Made by a program: the position numbers and the translations under genes. The notes under the pieces are model-generated. The model was given only the letters and a program-made list of their open reading frames with translations, was not told the DNA's origin and ran no database searches. From contig CAWAHF010000004.1 of the NCBI GenBank assembly GCA_963781805.1, positions 1,612,001 to 1,676,000 on the forward strand: DNA of 64,000 nt. Reading direction: 5' to 3'. Positions 9,271-18,138 of the stretch are shown here, one piece after another; positions within the stretch are counted from its first letter, which is position 1, and each line of letters begins with the position of its first letter. This DNA comes from JAFGPL01 sp963781805. GTDB lineage: Bacteria; Bacteroidota; Bacteroidia; Bacteroidales; UBA10428.

Positions 9271-10307
9271 AACTTCACTTTAAATGGATTGAAATTTCTA
9301 AATAGTTTACTCTTTTTTTCGATTATGAAGAAATCGATTGTCAATAATCCCAGTGCAATCCAGACCAGATAAGGGAACTGTTCTTCATACTCAGAGTATA
9401 CCTTGGTATCAATTTCTTCTTTATCAAGCTTACCGAGTTTATCAAACAGATCGTTCAGTCCTACCCTACTGCTGGTTGCACCATAATAACTACCCCCTCC
9501 AATCTGTGCAATTTCACTTAACATCTGAACATTCAGTTTTGTCATTATTATATTGCCTTGTCTGTCTCTTCTGAAATCTTTGTTGAGCGAACTGGTACTT
9601 TCAGGAATTGGAGCTCCCTTTGTCGATCCCATTCCAATGGTAAATATTTTAATACCTTTCTCAGCTGCTGCTTTGGCTGCATCAAGGGCGTCTCCCTCAT
9701 GGTTTTCGCCATCTGAAATAATTACGATTACTTTGCTTGCTTCTGTTGACGGGCTAAATGACTTGGCAGCCAGATTTATAGCTTCACCTATGGCAGTACC
9801 CTGACGCGAAACAATATTGGTGGTTATATTTGAGAGAAACATTCGGGCAGCAGAGTAATCTGTGGTAATGGGAATCTGTGTGTATGCATCGCCTGCGAAT
9901 ACAATCAGACCTAATTTATCGTTATCTAATCGGTCAATCAGGTTAAGAATTGCCTGCTTGGCCCTTTCAAGCCGACTGGGCTGAATATCTTCAGCATTCA
10001 TACTGTTGGATACATCCAACGCCAGAATTATTTCGATTCCCTTACGTTTTACTTCCTTTAGTTTTGAACCGAATTGGGGTCCTGCAATGGTAAATATTAT
10101 TAAACACAGCGCCAGCATAACAATGAAAAATTTTAAATGAGGTTTGGAACCTGAAACATCCGGCATAAGCTGGGATATAACCGAAAGATTTCCAAATTTA
10201 TTCAAGGATCTTTTTCTCAGACGTACCGTGATGATATATATTAAGATCAACACCGGTATGGCTAATAGTGCAAAAAGAAATTCAATATGTGCAAACCTGA
10301 AATACAT
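9267..10307 (-). CDS. batB: BatB: VWA-domain membrane protein
   Basis: This 346-residue inner-membrane protein carries a von Willebrand A domain. Membrane segments are at about 10-28, 60-77 and 310-327. The VWA domain between them has the metal-site motif DVSNS (98-102), the matching Thr in GTAIGEAI and the Asp in ISDGENHEG. That is the full MIDAS set, so it should bind a divalent metal and protein partners. It resembles BatA in layout and is the second VWA subunit of the complex. It starts 18 bases after the batA stop and its stop overlaps the batC start. Confidence 0.92.
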   Translation of the reverse strand: MYFRFAHIEFLFALLAIPVLILIYIITVRLRKRSLNKFGNLSVISQLMPDVSGSKPHLKFFIVMLALCLIIFTIAGPQFGSKLKEVKRKGIEIILALDVSNSMNAEDIQPSRLERAKQAILNLIDRLDNDKLGLIVFAGDAYTQIPITTDYSAARMFLSNITTNIVSRQGTAIGEAINLAAKSFSPSTEASKVIVIISDGENHEGDALDAAKAAAEKGIKIFTIGMGSTKGAPIPESTSSLNKDFRRDRQGNIIMTKLNVQMLSEIAQIGGGSYYGATSSRVGLNDLFDKLGKLDKEEIDTKVYSEYEEQFPYLVWIALGLLTIDFFIIEKKSKLFRNFNPFKVKL

Positions 10308-10325
10308 TTTCTTTTTCTTAAGGAA

Positions 10326-11321
10326 TTATGGTATCTTTCTTAAAATTGTGTATCGTAACAATAATTCAACTAATAAAATTAAGCCAGCGGCTACCGCAAA
10401 CCAAAAGTATTCTTCCTGTTTCCTGCTAAATTCTTTTACATCAATTTTTGACTTTTCCAGTTTATCAATTTCAGCATATATTTCCCGCAACTTTTGATTG
10501 TTGGTGGCCCTGAAATACTTGCCGTTTGTCATATCAGCAATCTCCTGCAATGTTTTCTCATCAATTTCCACAGGTACATCCTGCAGGTATGTTCTGCCAA
10601 ATACATCCTGAACAGGATAAGGGGCAGTTCCCATGCTTCCCATGCCAATGGTATATACCCGGATCCCAAAACTCTTGGCCAGTTCGGCAGCTGTCAGCGG
10701 ATCGATAGATCCCTGGTTATTTACCCCATCGGTTAGTAAAATAATTACTTTGCTGGCTGCATCGCTGTTTTTAAGACGTGAAATTGCATTTGCCAGTCCA
10801 ACACCTATTGCAGTTCCATCTTCAATCATTCCACTTTTAATATCTTTAAAAAGGTTGATTAATACAGCTCTGTCAGTTGTCAGGGGACATTGTGTAAAAC
10901 TTTCCGCACTAAAAACAACCAGACCTATTCGATCGTTTGGTCTGCCCGAGATGAATTCAATAGCCACATCTTTTGCTGCTTCAAGCCGATCTGGCTTAAA
11001 ATCTCTTGCCAGCATGCTTCCCGAAATATCGAGCGCAATAACAATATCTATTCCTTCTGTGGTTACATTCTCCCATTTATTTGTTGATTGTGGTCTGGCA
11101 AGTATAATAACGAGCAAGGCAAAGACAATCGAACGTAAAATAACGGGTAAATGTCTGAGGTAATTCCGGATGGTTTTCGGTGCATTCAGAAGGGGTTCCA
11201 AAGAAGATATCTGAATGGTGGCTTGCATGGTTTTTTGTCTGTATACATACCATCCAATCAAAGGCAGGAGTAACAGCAATAAATAAAAATATCCCGGATG
11301 TGCAAATTCTATATGTCTCAT
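10326..11321 (-). CDS. batA: BatA: VWA-domain membrane protein
   Basis: The 331-residue protein has two N-terminal membrane segments (about 11-27 and 57-75), a VWA domain with MIDAS motif DISGS (98-102), DGTAIG and LTDGVNNQG, and a C-terminal membrane segment (about 305-325). BatA is the VWA partner of the MoxR-type ATPase encoded upstream; such pairs are believed to act as chaperone-like systems that remodel or insert metals into substrate proteins. The start at 11321 is 3 bases after the stop of the preceding gene. Insertions in the homologous genes reduce oxygen tolerance in Bacteroides (established for the family); the substrate is not known. Confidence 0.92.
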   Translation of the reverse strand: MRHIEFAHPGYFYLLLLLLPLIGWYVYRQKTMQATIQISSLEPLLNAPKTIRNYLRHLPVILRSIVFALLVIILARPQSTNKWENVTTEGIDIVIALDISGSMLARDFKPDRLEAAKDVAIEFISGRPNDRIGLVVFSAESFTQCPLTTDRAVLINLFKDIKSGMIEDGTAIGVGLANAISRLKNSDAASKVIILLTDGVNNQGSIDPLTAAELAKSFGIRVYTIGMGSMGTAPYPVQDVFGRTYLQDVPVEIDEKTLQEIADMTNGKYFRATNNQKLREIYAEIDKLEKSKIDVKEFSRKQEEYFWFAVAAGLILLVELLLRYTILRKIP

Positions 11322-11324
11322 TTC

Positions 11325-12353
11325 CTAAGCTGTTATTTCATTATTTGCAGGCTCAACCTCCTGCGTAACAGGGATTACCTGTTCCTGGTACTTTGTATTG
11401 TTAACGAATTTGTATGCATTTTCAAAATGGGATTCATTTTCATCGGGTTCCGGCGCTGCTTTGGCAAATTTCACAAAGTCAGCCAGCACTAACATTTCCC
11501 TGAGTAATTTAAAATCTTCCAGTGAAAGCACTTCCTGGCCTTCAAACTCTATCAGAATTTCATCGGAGGTTTGTTCCATGGCCATAATCTTAAACCGCTT
11601 TTCGATGTATTTTCTGATGATTTCTGTCAGCCGTGAATAGTATAATTTCACTTCTTTTCGCTGCCATAGCTTTTCAGACTTTAACGTATCAAGTTCACGA
11701 AGTGCAACCAAATGGGCGGGTTCTTCAATTTTAGGCTTCCCGATAATCGGTTCGTGTTTCTTTTTCTTTTTTACATAATAAATCAAAAACCATATAAGAA
11801 ATCCGGTAAATATAACCCCGAGTATATACGGATACAATTCGCTAAAACTAACCGGTGCTTTTTCCACAGCTTTTATATCCCGGATGGTTTTTGTAGTATC
11901 CAACGGAAAGGGATGTACGACAAGGTAATTCGACCTGCTGTTAATGGTATCCACAGCATGTTGGGTCACCAGCAAAAATTCCAGCGGAGGTATGTAATAA
12001 AGTCCGCTGTCAAATGCGGTTACAACCAGTTTTTGCCGAAGTAACACTTTTTTCTCATCCTTTAACCACACCGAATCGATAGGTGATTTGCTGATGATTT
12101 CAATATCGTGCGTAAGGCTGTCGGAAAAAACCGGAAATTTTACAATATCATTTTTATTTTTCTTAACCTCAATATTCAATCCAACCTGATCTCCTATAAC
12201 GATTTCATTTGAGTCGAGCCTGGCATCAACCGATACGATCTGAGCCATTCCTTCTGGTAGAGAACAGAAAACATAACCTAAAGAAATTAATAAAAATCTG
12301 TATATCCGTAAATTTCTCATACGATTGTTCTGAATTAAAACACAAGATATCAT
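11325..12353 (-). CDS. Bat operon membrane protein (BatD-like N-terminus, unnamed subunit)
   Basis: The 342-residue protein lies at the position always taken by an unnamed component between the DUF58 gene and batA in Bacteroidota. It has a signal sequence, a periplasmic beta domain that resembles the start of BatD (SVDARLDSNEIVIGDQVGL), one membrane segment (about 172-193) followed by a Lys-rich stop-transfer, and a helical cytoplasmic tail. The ATG at 12353 overlaps the upstream stop (ATGA), supporting coupling. A second ATG at 12320 gives a better signal peptide, so the true start may be there. No catalytic motif is visible. Its role is inferred only from operon position. Confidence 0.75.
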   Translation of the reverse strand: MISCVLIQNNRMRNLRIYRFLLISLGYVFCSLPEGMAQIVSVDARLDSNEIVIGDQVGLNIEVKKNKNDIVKFPVFSDSLTHDIEIISKSPIDSVWLKDEKKVLLRQKLVVTAFDSGLYYIPPLEFLLVTQHAVDTINSRSNYLVVHPFPLDTTKTIRDIKAVEKAPVSFSELYPYILGVIFTGFLIWFLIYYVKKKKKHEPIIGKPKIEEPAHLVALRELDTLKSEKLWQRKEVKLYYSRLTEIIRKYIEKRFKIMAMEQTSDEILIEFEGQEVLSLEDFKLLREMLVLADFVKFAKAAPEPDENESHFENAYKFVNNTKYQEQVIPVTQEVEPANNEITA

Positions 12354-13234
12354 ACTGCAGATGATCTTTTTTTGAACAGGTTAACCAATGGTTTTACATA
12401 GTCCTCTTCAGTTGATATTGATACAGCATCTACGCCCAGCCTCACAAACACTTCGGTTAAATCGTCAGTTCTTTTTTTCCATGCATTTCTATATGAATTC
12501 CTGATAAAGCTCGATGAGGTATCCACCAGCATATCCTGTCCTGTTTCTGCATCCCTGATATTAATTAATCCGACTTTCGGAAGTTTCGTTTCACGAATAT
12601 CATAAATTCTCAATCCTACCAAATCATGTTTTTTAGCAGCAATTCTTAACGCATCCTCAAAATTTGTATCCATAAAATCTGATATCAGGAATACGATGCT
12701 TTTTTTCTTAATCGCATTCGTAAGGAATCTAAGCGCTTCCGTTATAGATGTTTTTCGATTTTCCGGCGTAAAATCGATCAGCTCACGAATAATTCTCAAA
12801 ATATGCTGTTTTCCTTTTTTAGGAGGAATAAACTTTTCGATTTTATCACTGAAAAGGATTACCCCAACCTTGTCATTATTCTGAATTGCTGAGAAAGACA
12901 GCACAGCAGATATTTCGGTAATCACACTCATTTTTAATTGTGATTGTGTACCAAAAAACCTTGAACCGCTGACATCCACAAGCAAGACAACTGTTAATTC
13001 ACGCTCTTCTTCAAAAATTTTAATATAGGGATGATTGAATCGCGCGGTTACATTCCAGTCAACGCTCCGAATATCATCGCCATATTGGTATTCACGTACT
13101 TCGCTAAAAGCCATGCCTTTGCCCTTAAAAGCGCTGTGATATTCCCCGGCAAATATATGTTGTGATAATCCCCGGGTTTTTATTTCTATCTTTCGTACAC
13201 GTTTAATTAAATCCGTAGCTTCCACAACTGCCAA
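12350..13234 (-). CDS. DUF58 family protein (Bat operon)
   Basis: The 294-residue cytoplasmic protein carries the DUF58 hallmark YGDDIRSVDWNVTAR (51-65), followed by a degenerate VWA fold with DVSGS (87-91). DUF58 proteins accompany MoxR ATPases in almost all bacteria and probably link the ATPase to the VWA membrane proteins. The gene sits 12 bases after the small hypothetical gene and overlaps the next gene by four bases. The start at 13234 gives the usual length for the family. It is expected to be co-expressed with moxR and batA-E. Confidence 0.92.
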   Translation of the reverse strand: MAVVEATDLIKRVRKIEIKTRGLSQHIFAGEYHSAFKGKGMAFSEVREYQYGDDIRSVDWNVTARFNHPYIKIFEEERELTVVLLVDVSGSRFFGTQSQLKMSVITEISAVLSFSAIQNNDKVGVILFSDKIEKFIPPKKGKQHILRIIRELIDFTPENRKTSITEALRFLTNAIKKKSIVFLISDFMDTNFEDALRIAAKKHDLVGLRIYDIRETKLPKVGLINIRDAETGQDMLVDTSSSFIRNSYRNAWKKRTDDLTEVFVRLGVDAVSISTEEDYVKPLVNLFKKRSSAV

Positions 13235-13246
13235 CTTTTTAATAAC

Positions 13247-13660
13247 TCAGGTTAAAATTTTAAAGCTAACTGTAAAGAACCATTCACCCTCCTCGAGTTT
13301 GATAATATATTTATTACCATTTTCCGAATAAGTCCAGGTGTTCTTTCCTGATTTGGTATATTTACTGTCTAACATCGAAATGATATCGTTAATATTCGAA
13401 TAATCACTTATCCAACGAACCAGCGTGCAATAATTATCTTCCGACAAAAAGAAAAGCAATGTTTGTTCCGCAATGTCGTCCTCATATTTCAGATATTTAT
13501 ATGTATGGTTTATTGCATCTTTATTAAGCTTAAAATTCTTGTAATGGTTTTTCATCAAAACGATGATCTCATCTTTGTGTTTACCAATATAATTCTGGGA
13601 GTTGGTTTCAAACGAAACGGAAACTACAAAAAATATCAGTGTACACAAAGTCTTCATCAC
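13247..13660 (-). CDS. Small secreted protein inside the Bat operon, unknown function
   Basis: The 137-residue product has an N-terminal hydrophobic signal (about 1-20, ending SFETNSQ) and a mixed alpha/beta body with no Cys or catalytic motif. I do not recognise the family. It lies between moxR (15-base gap) and the DUF58 gene (12-base gap) on the same strand, so it is almost certainly in the operon. Usual Bacteroidota Bat operons have no gene here. Similar small secreted proteins are common in Bacteroidota and may bind a ligand or substrate, but there is nothing in the sequence to choose. Confidence 0.6.
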   Translation of the reverse strand: MMKTLCTLIFFVVSVSFETNSQNYIGKHKDEIIVLMKNHYKNFKLNKDAINHTYKYLKYEDDIAEQTLLFFLSEDNYCTLVRWISDYSNINDIISMLDSKYTKSGKNTWTYSENGNKYIIKLEEGEWFFTVSFKILT

Positions 13661-13675
13661 AATTATAAACCTGTT

Positions 13676-14674
13676 TTAGGGTACCTCAACATTATTGAGA
13701 ATATCTGTAATAATATCCTCGGATGTAATGTTTTCTGCTTCAGCTTCATATGTTAAGCCGATTCTGTGTCGTAATACATCATGACAAACGGCTCTTACGT
13801 CCTCGGGTATCACATATCCGCGTCTTTTTATGAAAGCATAAGCCTTAGCCGCTGAGGCAAGATAAATACTTGCTCTGGGGGATCCGCCATACCTGATCAT
13901 ATTATCGTACTGAGAAAGTTTATATTCCACCGGATACCTGGTAGCAAAAACAATGTCAAGGATATACTGTTCGATTTTCTCATCCATATAAACCTCTTTA
14001 ACCACTTGGCGTGCCCGCAAAATATCATCATTTTTCAAAATGGTTTCAGAGGTTGGAAACTTCTTTACAAGATTTTCTCTGATGATAAGCCTCTCTTCCT
14101 CTTTATTGGGATAATGGATAACCACTTTCAGCATAAACCTGTCAATCTGTGCCTCGGGAAGTGGATAAGTACCTTCCTGTTCAATTGGATTTTGTGTGGC
14201 AAGCACAAGAAACGGCTTGGGTAGAATGAAAGATTCACTTCCAATGGTAACCTGTTTTTCCTGCATAGCTTCAAGCAGTGCGCTTTGAACTTTCGCGGGT
14301 GAACGGTTTACTTCATCAGCAAGGACAAAATTTGCAAAAACAGGACCTTTCTTAACCAAAAATTCCTCATTTTTTTGGGAGTAAATCATGGTACCTATTA
14401 AATCGGCAGGCAACAGGTCGGGAGTAAACTGAATCCGGCTGAATTTTGCATCAATGGTGTTCGCCAGCGTTTTGATGGCAAGTGTTTTTGCCAAGCCTGG
14501 CACACCTTCCAGCAGAATATGTCCATCTGAAAGTAGTCCAATCAATAAACTATCAATCAAGTGTTTCTGACCCACAATAACTTTTTTCATTTCAAGGGTA
14601 ACCAGGTCAACAAATGAACTCTCTTTCTGAATTTTTTCGTTGAGTTCCTTGATATTCACTGCAATTTCACTCAT
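13676..14674 (-). CDS. moxR: MoxR-type AAA+ ATPase, first gene of the Bat operon
   Basis: The 332-residue AAA+ protein has Walker A GVPGLAKT (57-64), Walker B with LADEVNRSP (118-126), sensor 1 ATQNP and an arginine-finger region LPEAQIDRF. The C-terminal lid contains GGSPRASIYLASAAKAYAF, typical of the MoxR/RavA branch. It hydrolyses ATP to drive conformational work on VWA-domain partners; here those are encoded six or fewer genes downstream (DUF58, BatA, BatB). As the first gene it probably carries the operon promoter in the 235-base divergent gap with truA. Confidence 0.93.
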   Translation of the reverse strand: MSEIAVNIKELNEKIQKESSFVDLVTLEMKKVIVGQKHLIDSLLIGLLSDGHILLEGVPGLAKTLAIKTLANTIDAKFSRIQFTPDLLPADLIGTMIYSQKNEEFLVKKGPVFANFVLADEVNRSPAKVQSALLEAMQEKQVTIGSESFILPKPFLVLATQNPIEQEGTYPLPEAQIDRFMLKVVIHYPNKEEERLIIRENLVKKFPTSETILKNDDILRARQVVKEVYMDEKIEQYILDIVFATRYPVEYKLSQYDNMIRYGGSPRASIYLASAAKAYAFIKRRGYVIPEDVRAVCHDVLRHRIGLTYEAEAENITSEDIITDILNNVEVP

Positions 14675-14707
14675 ATAGCAATTTTTTTAGTCAACTATTT
14701 TCAGGCC

Positions 14708-14715
14708 CGAAGGTA
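14708..14715 (-). promoter_or_regulatory. Possible -7 box for the moxR-bat operon
   Basis: The reverse strand reads TACCTTCG, one base off the TAnnTTTG consensus, 34 bases before the moxR start. No convincing -33 TTTG was seen. It is a weak call, supported mainly by position in the divergent gap. Confidence 0.3.
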
Positions 14716-14909
14716 ACAATTTTTATCTCAATTACTACTTTCGAAAAAAAATCGTATCCATATATCATTGAATTATAACTATTTATGGTCTGTTAAAAAA
14801 TGTTAAACTTCACTTAAACAATAAAAGCAGGCAGCTTGATAAAGAATTGATTATATTAGTCCCTGTTTCGCTAACCTGTATTGATTGTGGGGAATGATTC
14901 TTTTTCAAA

Positions 14910-15668
14910 ATGAACCGAAGATTTTTCATCCAACTCAGTTTTAAGGGAACCCGTTATCACGGATGGCAAATTCAACCGAATGCCTTGTCTATTCAGGAGA
15001 TTGTGAATCATGCTCTCTCTACCCTGCTAAAAAAAGAAATAAAAACCATAGGCGCCGGAAGAACCGATACGGGTGTACATGCCCGCTTTTTTATTGCACA
15101 TTTCGATATGGAAGATTCAATCATCATAAAGAAGGAAACGATAATTCAAAGCCTTAACTCAATCATTCCACCTGATGTTGCGGTTGAAGATTTATATGAA
15201 GTTGTTCCCAAAGCACATGCACGGTTCAGTGCAATGGAAAGAACTTACGAATACACCATTTTAAGACATAAGAATCCCTTTCTGTTTGAACTGGGCTGGA
15301 ATTATCAACAAAAACTTGATATTGAACTCATGAACCTGGTCGGTGAACTATTACTAAATTATTCAGATTTTGCGTGTTTTAGTAAATTACATTCGAATAC
15401 AAAAACAAATTTGTGCAAACTAACCAATGCCCGATGGACAAGTCAACCGGGAAAATTGATCTTCAGCATTACCGCTGACAGATTTCTTCGGAATATGGTA
15501 AGAGCAATAGTTGGCACGATGATTGATGTGGGTAGAGGTAGAACAAATCTTGAAGATATAAAAATGATTATTGATAGTAAAAACAGAAGTAAAGCCGGTG
15601 CATCTGTACCTGCCTGTGGATTGGTTTTAACAAATATTAGTTACCCTGTTGATATTAAGTTAACCTAA
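14910..15668 (+). CDS. truA: tRNA pseudouridine(38-40) synthase TruA
   Basis: The enzyme isomerises uridines 38, 39 and 40 in tRNA anticodon arms. The 252-residue length matches the family. Landmarks are FKGTRYHGWQIQPN near the start, the catalytic segment GAGRTDTGVHA with the nucleophilic Asp at residue 53, FLRNMVRAIVGTMIDVGRG near the C-terminus, and the end with KAGASVPACGLVL. No unusual features. It is divergent from moxR and followed by an unrelated YfiR-like gene 97 bases later. Confidence 0.97.
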   Translation: MNRRFFIQLSFKGTRYHGWQIQPNALSIQEIVNHALSTLLKKEIKTIGAGRTDTGVHARFFIAHFDMEDSIIIKKETIIQSLNSIIPPDVAVEDLYEVVPKAHARFSAMERTYEYTILRHKNPFLFELGWNYQQKLDIELMNLVGELLLNYSDFACFSKLHSNTKTNLCKLTNARWTSQPGKLIFSITADRFLRNMVRAIVGTMIDVGRGRTNLEDIKMIIDSKNRSKAGASVPACGLVLTNISYPVDIKLT

Positions 15669-15764
15669 AGATTTGAAGATAAAATGATTTTTAGTAAACT
15701 TACAGCCAATATGCTTTTTTTAGTATAACATTTAGAATATTTTACCGTACAAACGAAAAAATGA

Positions 15765-16283
15765 ATGAAGATGAAAAAGTTTATTTTGGTGTTGTTGATT
15801 GGAGGATTTGTGATTCATGATTCGATTGCTCAAACTGGTATTCCGAAAGCACAGGCAATGTTTGTGTATAATTTTTCAAGACTGATTGAATGGCCTGCAA
15901 CCTATAAAACAGGCCCATTTGTTATTGGAGTGCTTGGAAACGGTGAAATTTCGAGCGAATTGAACACTTATACCACCGGTAAAAAAGTGGGGACACAGAA
16001 TATCGTAGTAAAACAATACAAAGAACCTGCTGAAATAGATAAATGTCATATCCTTTTTGTAACATTTGGAAAGACAAAGGGGCTTCAGGAATTAATTAAT
16101 GCGCTGGGCAATAAAAGTACTTTGATTATAACAGAAAAGAACGGTACGATTGAAGAGGGCGCAGCAATAAACTTTCTGGTGGTAGGCGACAAGTTAAAAT
16201 TTGAAATAAGTCAGAAAAATGCCGAAAAAAACGGCATAAAATATAGCGCTAAACTTATTGAAATGGCGTTTAAATCTTATTAA
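15765..16283 (+). CDS. YfiR-like (DUF4154) periplasmic protein
   Basis: The 172-residue protein has a signal peptide (1-22, ending DSIAQ). Its body carries the YfiR family pattern KAQAMFVYNFSRLIEWP near the start, then VIGVLGNGEI, CHILFVTFGKT and a C-terminal LKFEISQKNAEKNGIKYSAKL. YfiR proteins are periplasmic; in Pseudomonas YfiR restrains the diguanylate cyclase YfiN. In Bacteroidota such proteins often stand alone or beside TonB-type receptors and sensor kinases, so the partner here is unclear. There is no YfiN-like gene next to it. The end overlaps the convergent aroE end by four bases. Confidence 0.85.
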   Translation: MKMKKFILVLLIGGFVIHDSIAQTGIPKAQAMFVYNFSRLIEWPATYKTGPFVIGVLGNGEISSELNTYTTGKKVGTQNIVVKQYKEPAEIDKCHILFVTFGKTKGLQELINALGNKSTLIITEKNGTIEEGAAINFLVVGDKLKFEISQKNAEKNGIKYSAKLIEMAFKSY

Positions 16284-17032
16284 TCTGTGCTATTCCATAT
16301 TTCCCAGGACTTTTCTGCCTGAAGGTACAACATGGATAATCCATTGAGCGTTTGAGCACCTTTTTTCCGGCCTTTTTTCAGAAATAGCGTCTCTTCGGGA
16401 TTGTAGATTAAATCATATAATAGATGATTTTCTGACAGATATTCATACGGAATATCCGGGCAACTATGAATATTGGGATACATACCCACAGGACTGGTAT
16501 TAACAATTAGTTGGGTTTTTCCAATAATTTCTTTGCTGAGTTGCTTATAATTTAATTGTCCCTGATCCGTTGGATTTCTTGATACAAAGGTAAATGGAAT
16601 TTCAAGACGGTTAAACACGTAAGCAACTGATTTCGAAGAACCACCCGTTCCAAGGATCAATGCCTGCCTGTGTTTTTCATTCAAAAAAGGCTTTAACGAA
16701 TGATAAAAACCATGTGCATCGGTGTTAAATCCTTTTAGTTTTAATTCTTCTCCATTTCGGTAAATTTTAATGGTATTAACTGCACCTATCGATTGAGCCA
16801 CTTCATCAAGTTCATCTAAATAAATTTTAACACCTTCTTTGTGAGGAATGGTAACATTCAGTCCATAAAGATCTTTATGTTGCTCGATTATTTCTATTAA
16901 ACCTTCCACATGCTCGATTGGGAAATTAAGATACCTGGTGTGTAAATTATTTTCTTTTTTGAATTTTTCGCTAAAAAATTTTTGCGAAAATGAATGTGTC
17001 AGGGGATATCCTATAAGTCCGAATGTTTTCAT
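16280..17032 (-). CDS. aroE: Shikimate dehydrogenase AroE
   Basis: The enzyme reduces 3-dehydroshikimate to shikimate with NADPH in the aromatic amino acid pathway. The N-terminal substrate domain has GYPLTHSFSQ and NVTIPHKEGV, with the catalytic Lys at residue 65; the catalytic Asp partner is Asp105 in NTDAHGF. The cofactor domain has LILGTGGSSKSVAYV. At 250 residues it is a slightly short but complete Bacteroidota-type AroE. It follows the DUF368 gene by 34 bases on the same strand, an order that recurs in this phylum, and is probably co-transcribed with it. Confidence 0.95.
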   Translation of the reverse strand: MKTFGLIGYPLTHSFSQKFFSEKFKKENNLHTRYLNFPIEHVEGLIEIIEQHKDLYGLNVTIPHKEGVKIYLDELDEVAQSIGAVNTIKIYRNGEELKLKGFNTDAHGFYHSLKPFLNEKHRQALILGTGGSSKSVAYVFNRLEIPFTFVSRNPTDQGQLNYKQLSKEIIGKTQLIVNTSPVGMYPNIHSCPDIPYEYLSENHLLYDLIYNPEETLFLKKGRKKGAQTLNGLSMLYLQAEKSWEIWNSTD

Positions 17033-17066
17033 ATATACTTAAGGATGGATATTAATACCCTAAAAA

Positions 17067-18002
17067 TTAGTTTTCTGCCTGGGCATATTTTTCAAGCAGC
17101 CAGATAGTCACGATTCCCAGAATCACAAATATTATTGCAAGCAGGACCTCAGTGTTGAACGATTCAGGAATAAACCTGTGATACCCCTGGATAATTTGTT
17201 CTCCATTCGTCTTGGTGATGATATTTCCCAGGCCGTCTGTCTTGAATATCGGCGATTTCCATGGCCACAATATCGCAACCGATCCTAGAATAAATCCTGT
17301 TAAAATGGAAATGGTTTCATCATGAAATTTTTTAAATACCCAGGATAAAAAATGAGAAAAAGCAATTAATCCAACAGCGGCTCCAGCTGCAACAGGCAAA
17401 AGAATTCCAATTCTCAGTCCGGTAACCGCTTTAATCATCACAAGCTCATAATTCCCGAGAAGAATAAGTATAAATGAACCTGATAAACCAGGGAGTATCA
17501 TGCTACAGACAGCAATTATGCCACAGATAAAAAGATATAACTTACCCTCGTTTTCTGCAGCGGGATTAAGAACAGTAATAAATATAGCAAATGCAGTTCC
17601 TACAATAAAAGTAATAATTACACTCAGATTCCACTTCTTAACGGTTTTGCCTACAAAATATACGGATGCTAGAATCAATCCAAAGAAAAAAGACCAGATG
17701 TATATCGGATAATTCGCAAACAGATATTCAAAAAGCTTCGCAATAGAAAGAATACTAATACCTATGCCCAAAAATACTGCAATAAGAAAGTTCAGATTTA
17801 TATGTTCTGCAAATTGTTTGAACTTACCTGTAAAAAAAAGCTTAAATGCTTTCAAATCAAAGGATTTTATAGAATCGATGAGCTCTTCGAAAATTCCGGT
17901 TATCAATGCGATAGTTCCACCAGAAACACCGGGAATTACATTTGCTGCACCCATTCCCATGCCTTTAAAAAAGAGACCGACATAATTGCTGAATTTTCTC
18001 AT
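17067..18002 (-). CDS. DUF368 polytopic membrane protein (putative undecaprenyl phosphate translocase)
   Basis: The 311-residue protein has about eight or nine membrane segments. The family signature GMGAANVIPGVSGGTIALITGI is at the start, and a repeat of it, MILPGLSGSFILILLGNYE, lies in the second half. DUF368 (PopT) proteins have been linked to recycling of undecaprenyl phosphate across the cytoplasmic membrane in other bacteria; assigning that here is by family only. It precedes aroE closely and probably shares its transcript. A TATATTTG -7 box lies upstream. Confidence 0.85.
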   Translation of the reverse strand: MRKFSNYVGLFFKGMGMGAANVIPGVSGGTIALITGIFEELIDSIKSFDLKAFKLFFTGKFKQFAEHINLNFLIAVFLGIGISILSIAKLFEYLFANYPIYIWSFFFGLILASVYFVGKTVKKWNLSVIITFIVGTAFAIFITVLNPAAENEGKLYLFICGIIAVCSMILPGLSGSFILILLGNYELVMIKAVTGLRIGILLPVAAGAAVGLIAFSHFLSWVFKKFHDETISILTGFILGSVAILWPWKSPIFKTDGLGNIITKTNGEQIIQGYHRFIPESFNTEVLLAIIFVILGIVTIWLLEKYAQAEN

Positions 18003-18028
18003 ATAGAATACTTTTACTAAAATTCCGC

Positions 18029-18036
18029 CAAATATA
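18029..18036 (-). promoter_or_regulatory. Putative -7 box upstream of the DUF368-aroE pair
   Basis: The reverse strand reads TATATTTG, a full match to TAnnTTTG, 27 bases before the DUF368 start. A -33 TTTG at the normal spacing was not found. Confidence 0.4.
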
Positions 18037-18138
18037 TGATTATTTTTTTAACCGTCTCAGGCAAGCTGTTAATGCTTTGATAAGTCAACCCAAATTGATG
18101 ACCAAAAGATGAAATTTAATTCGAATGAATATGCTTAG

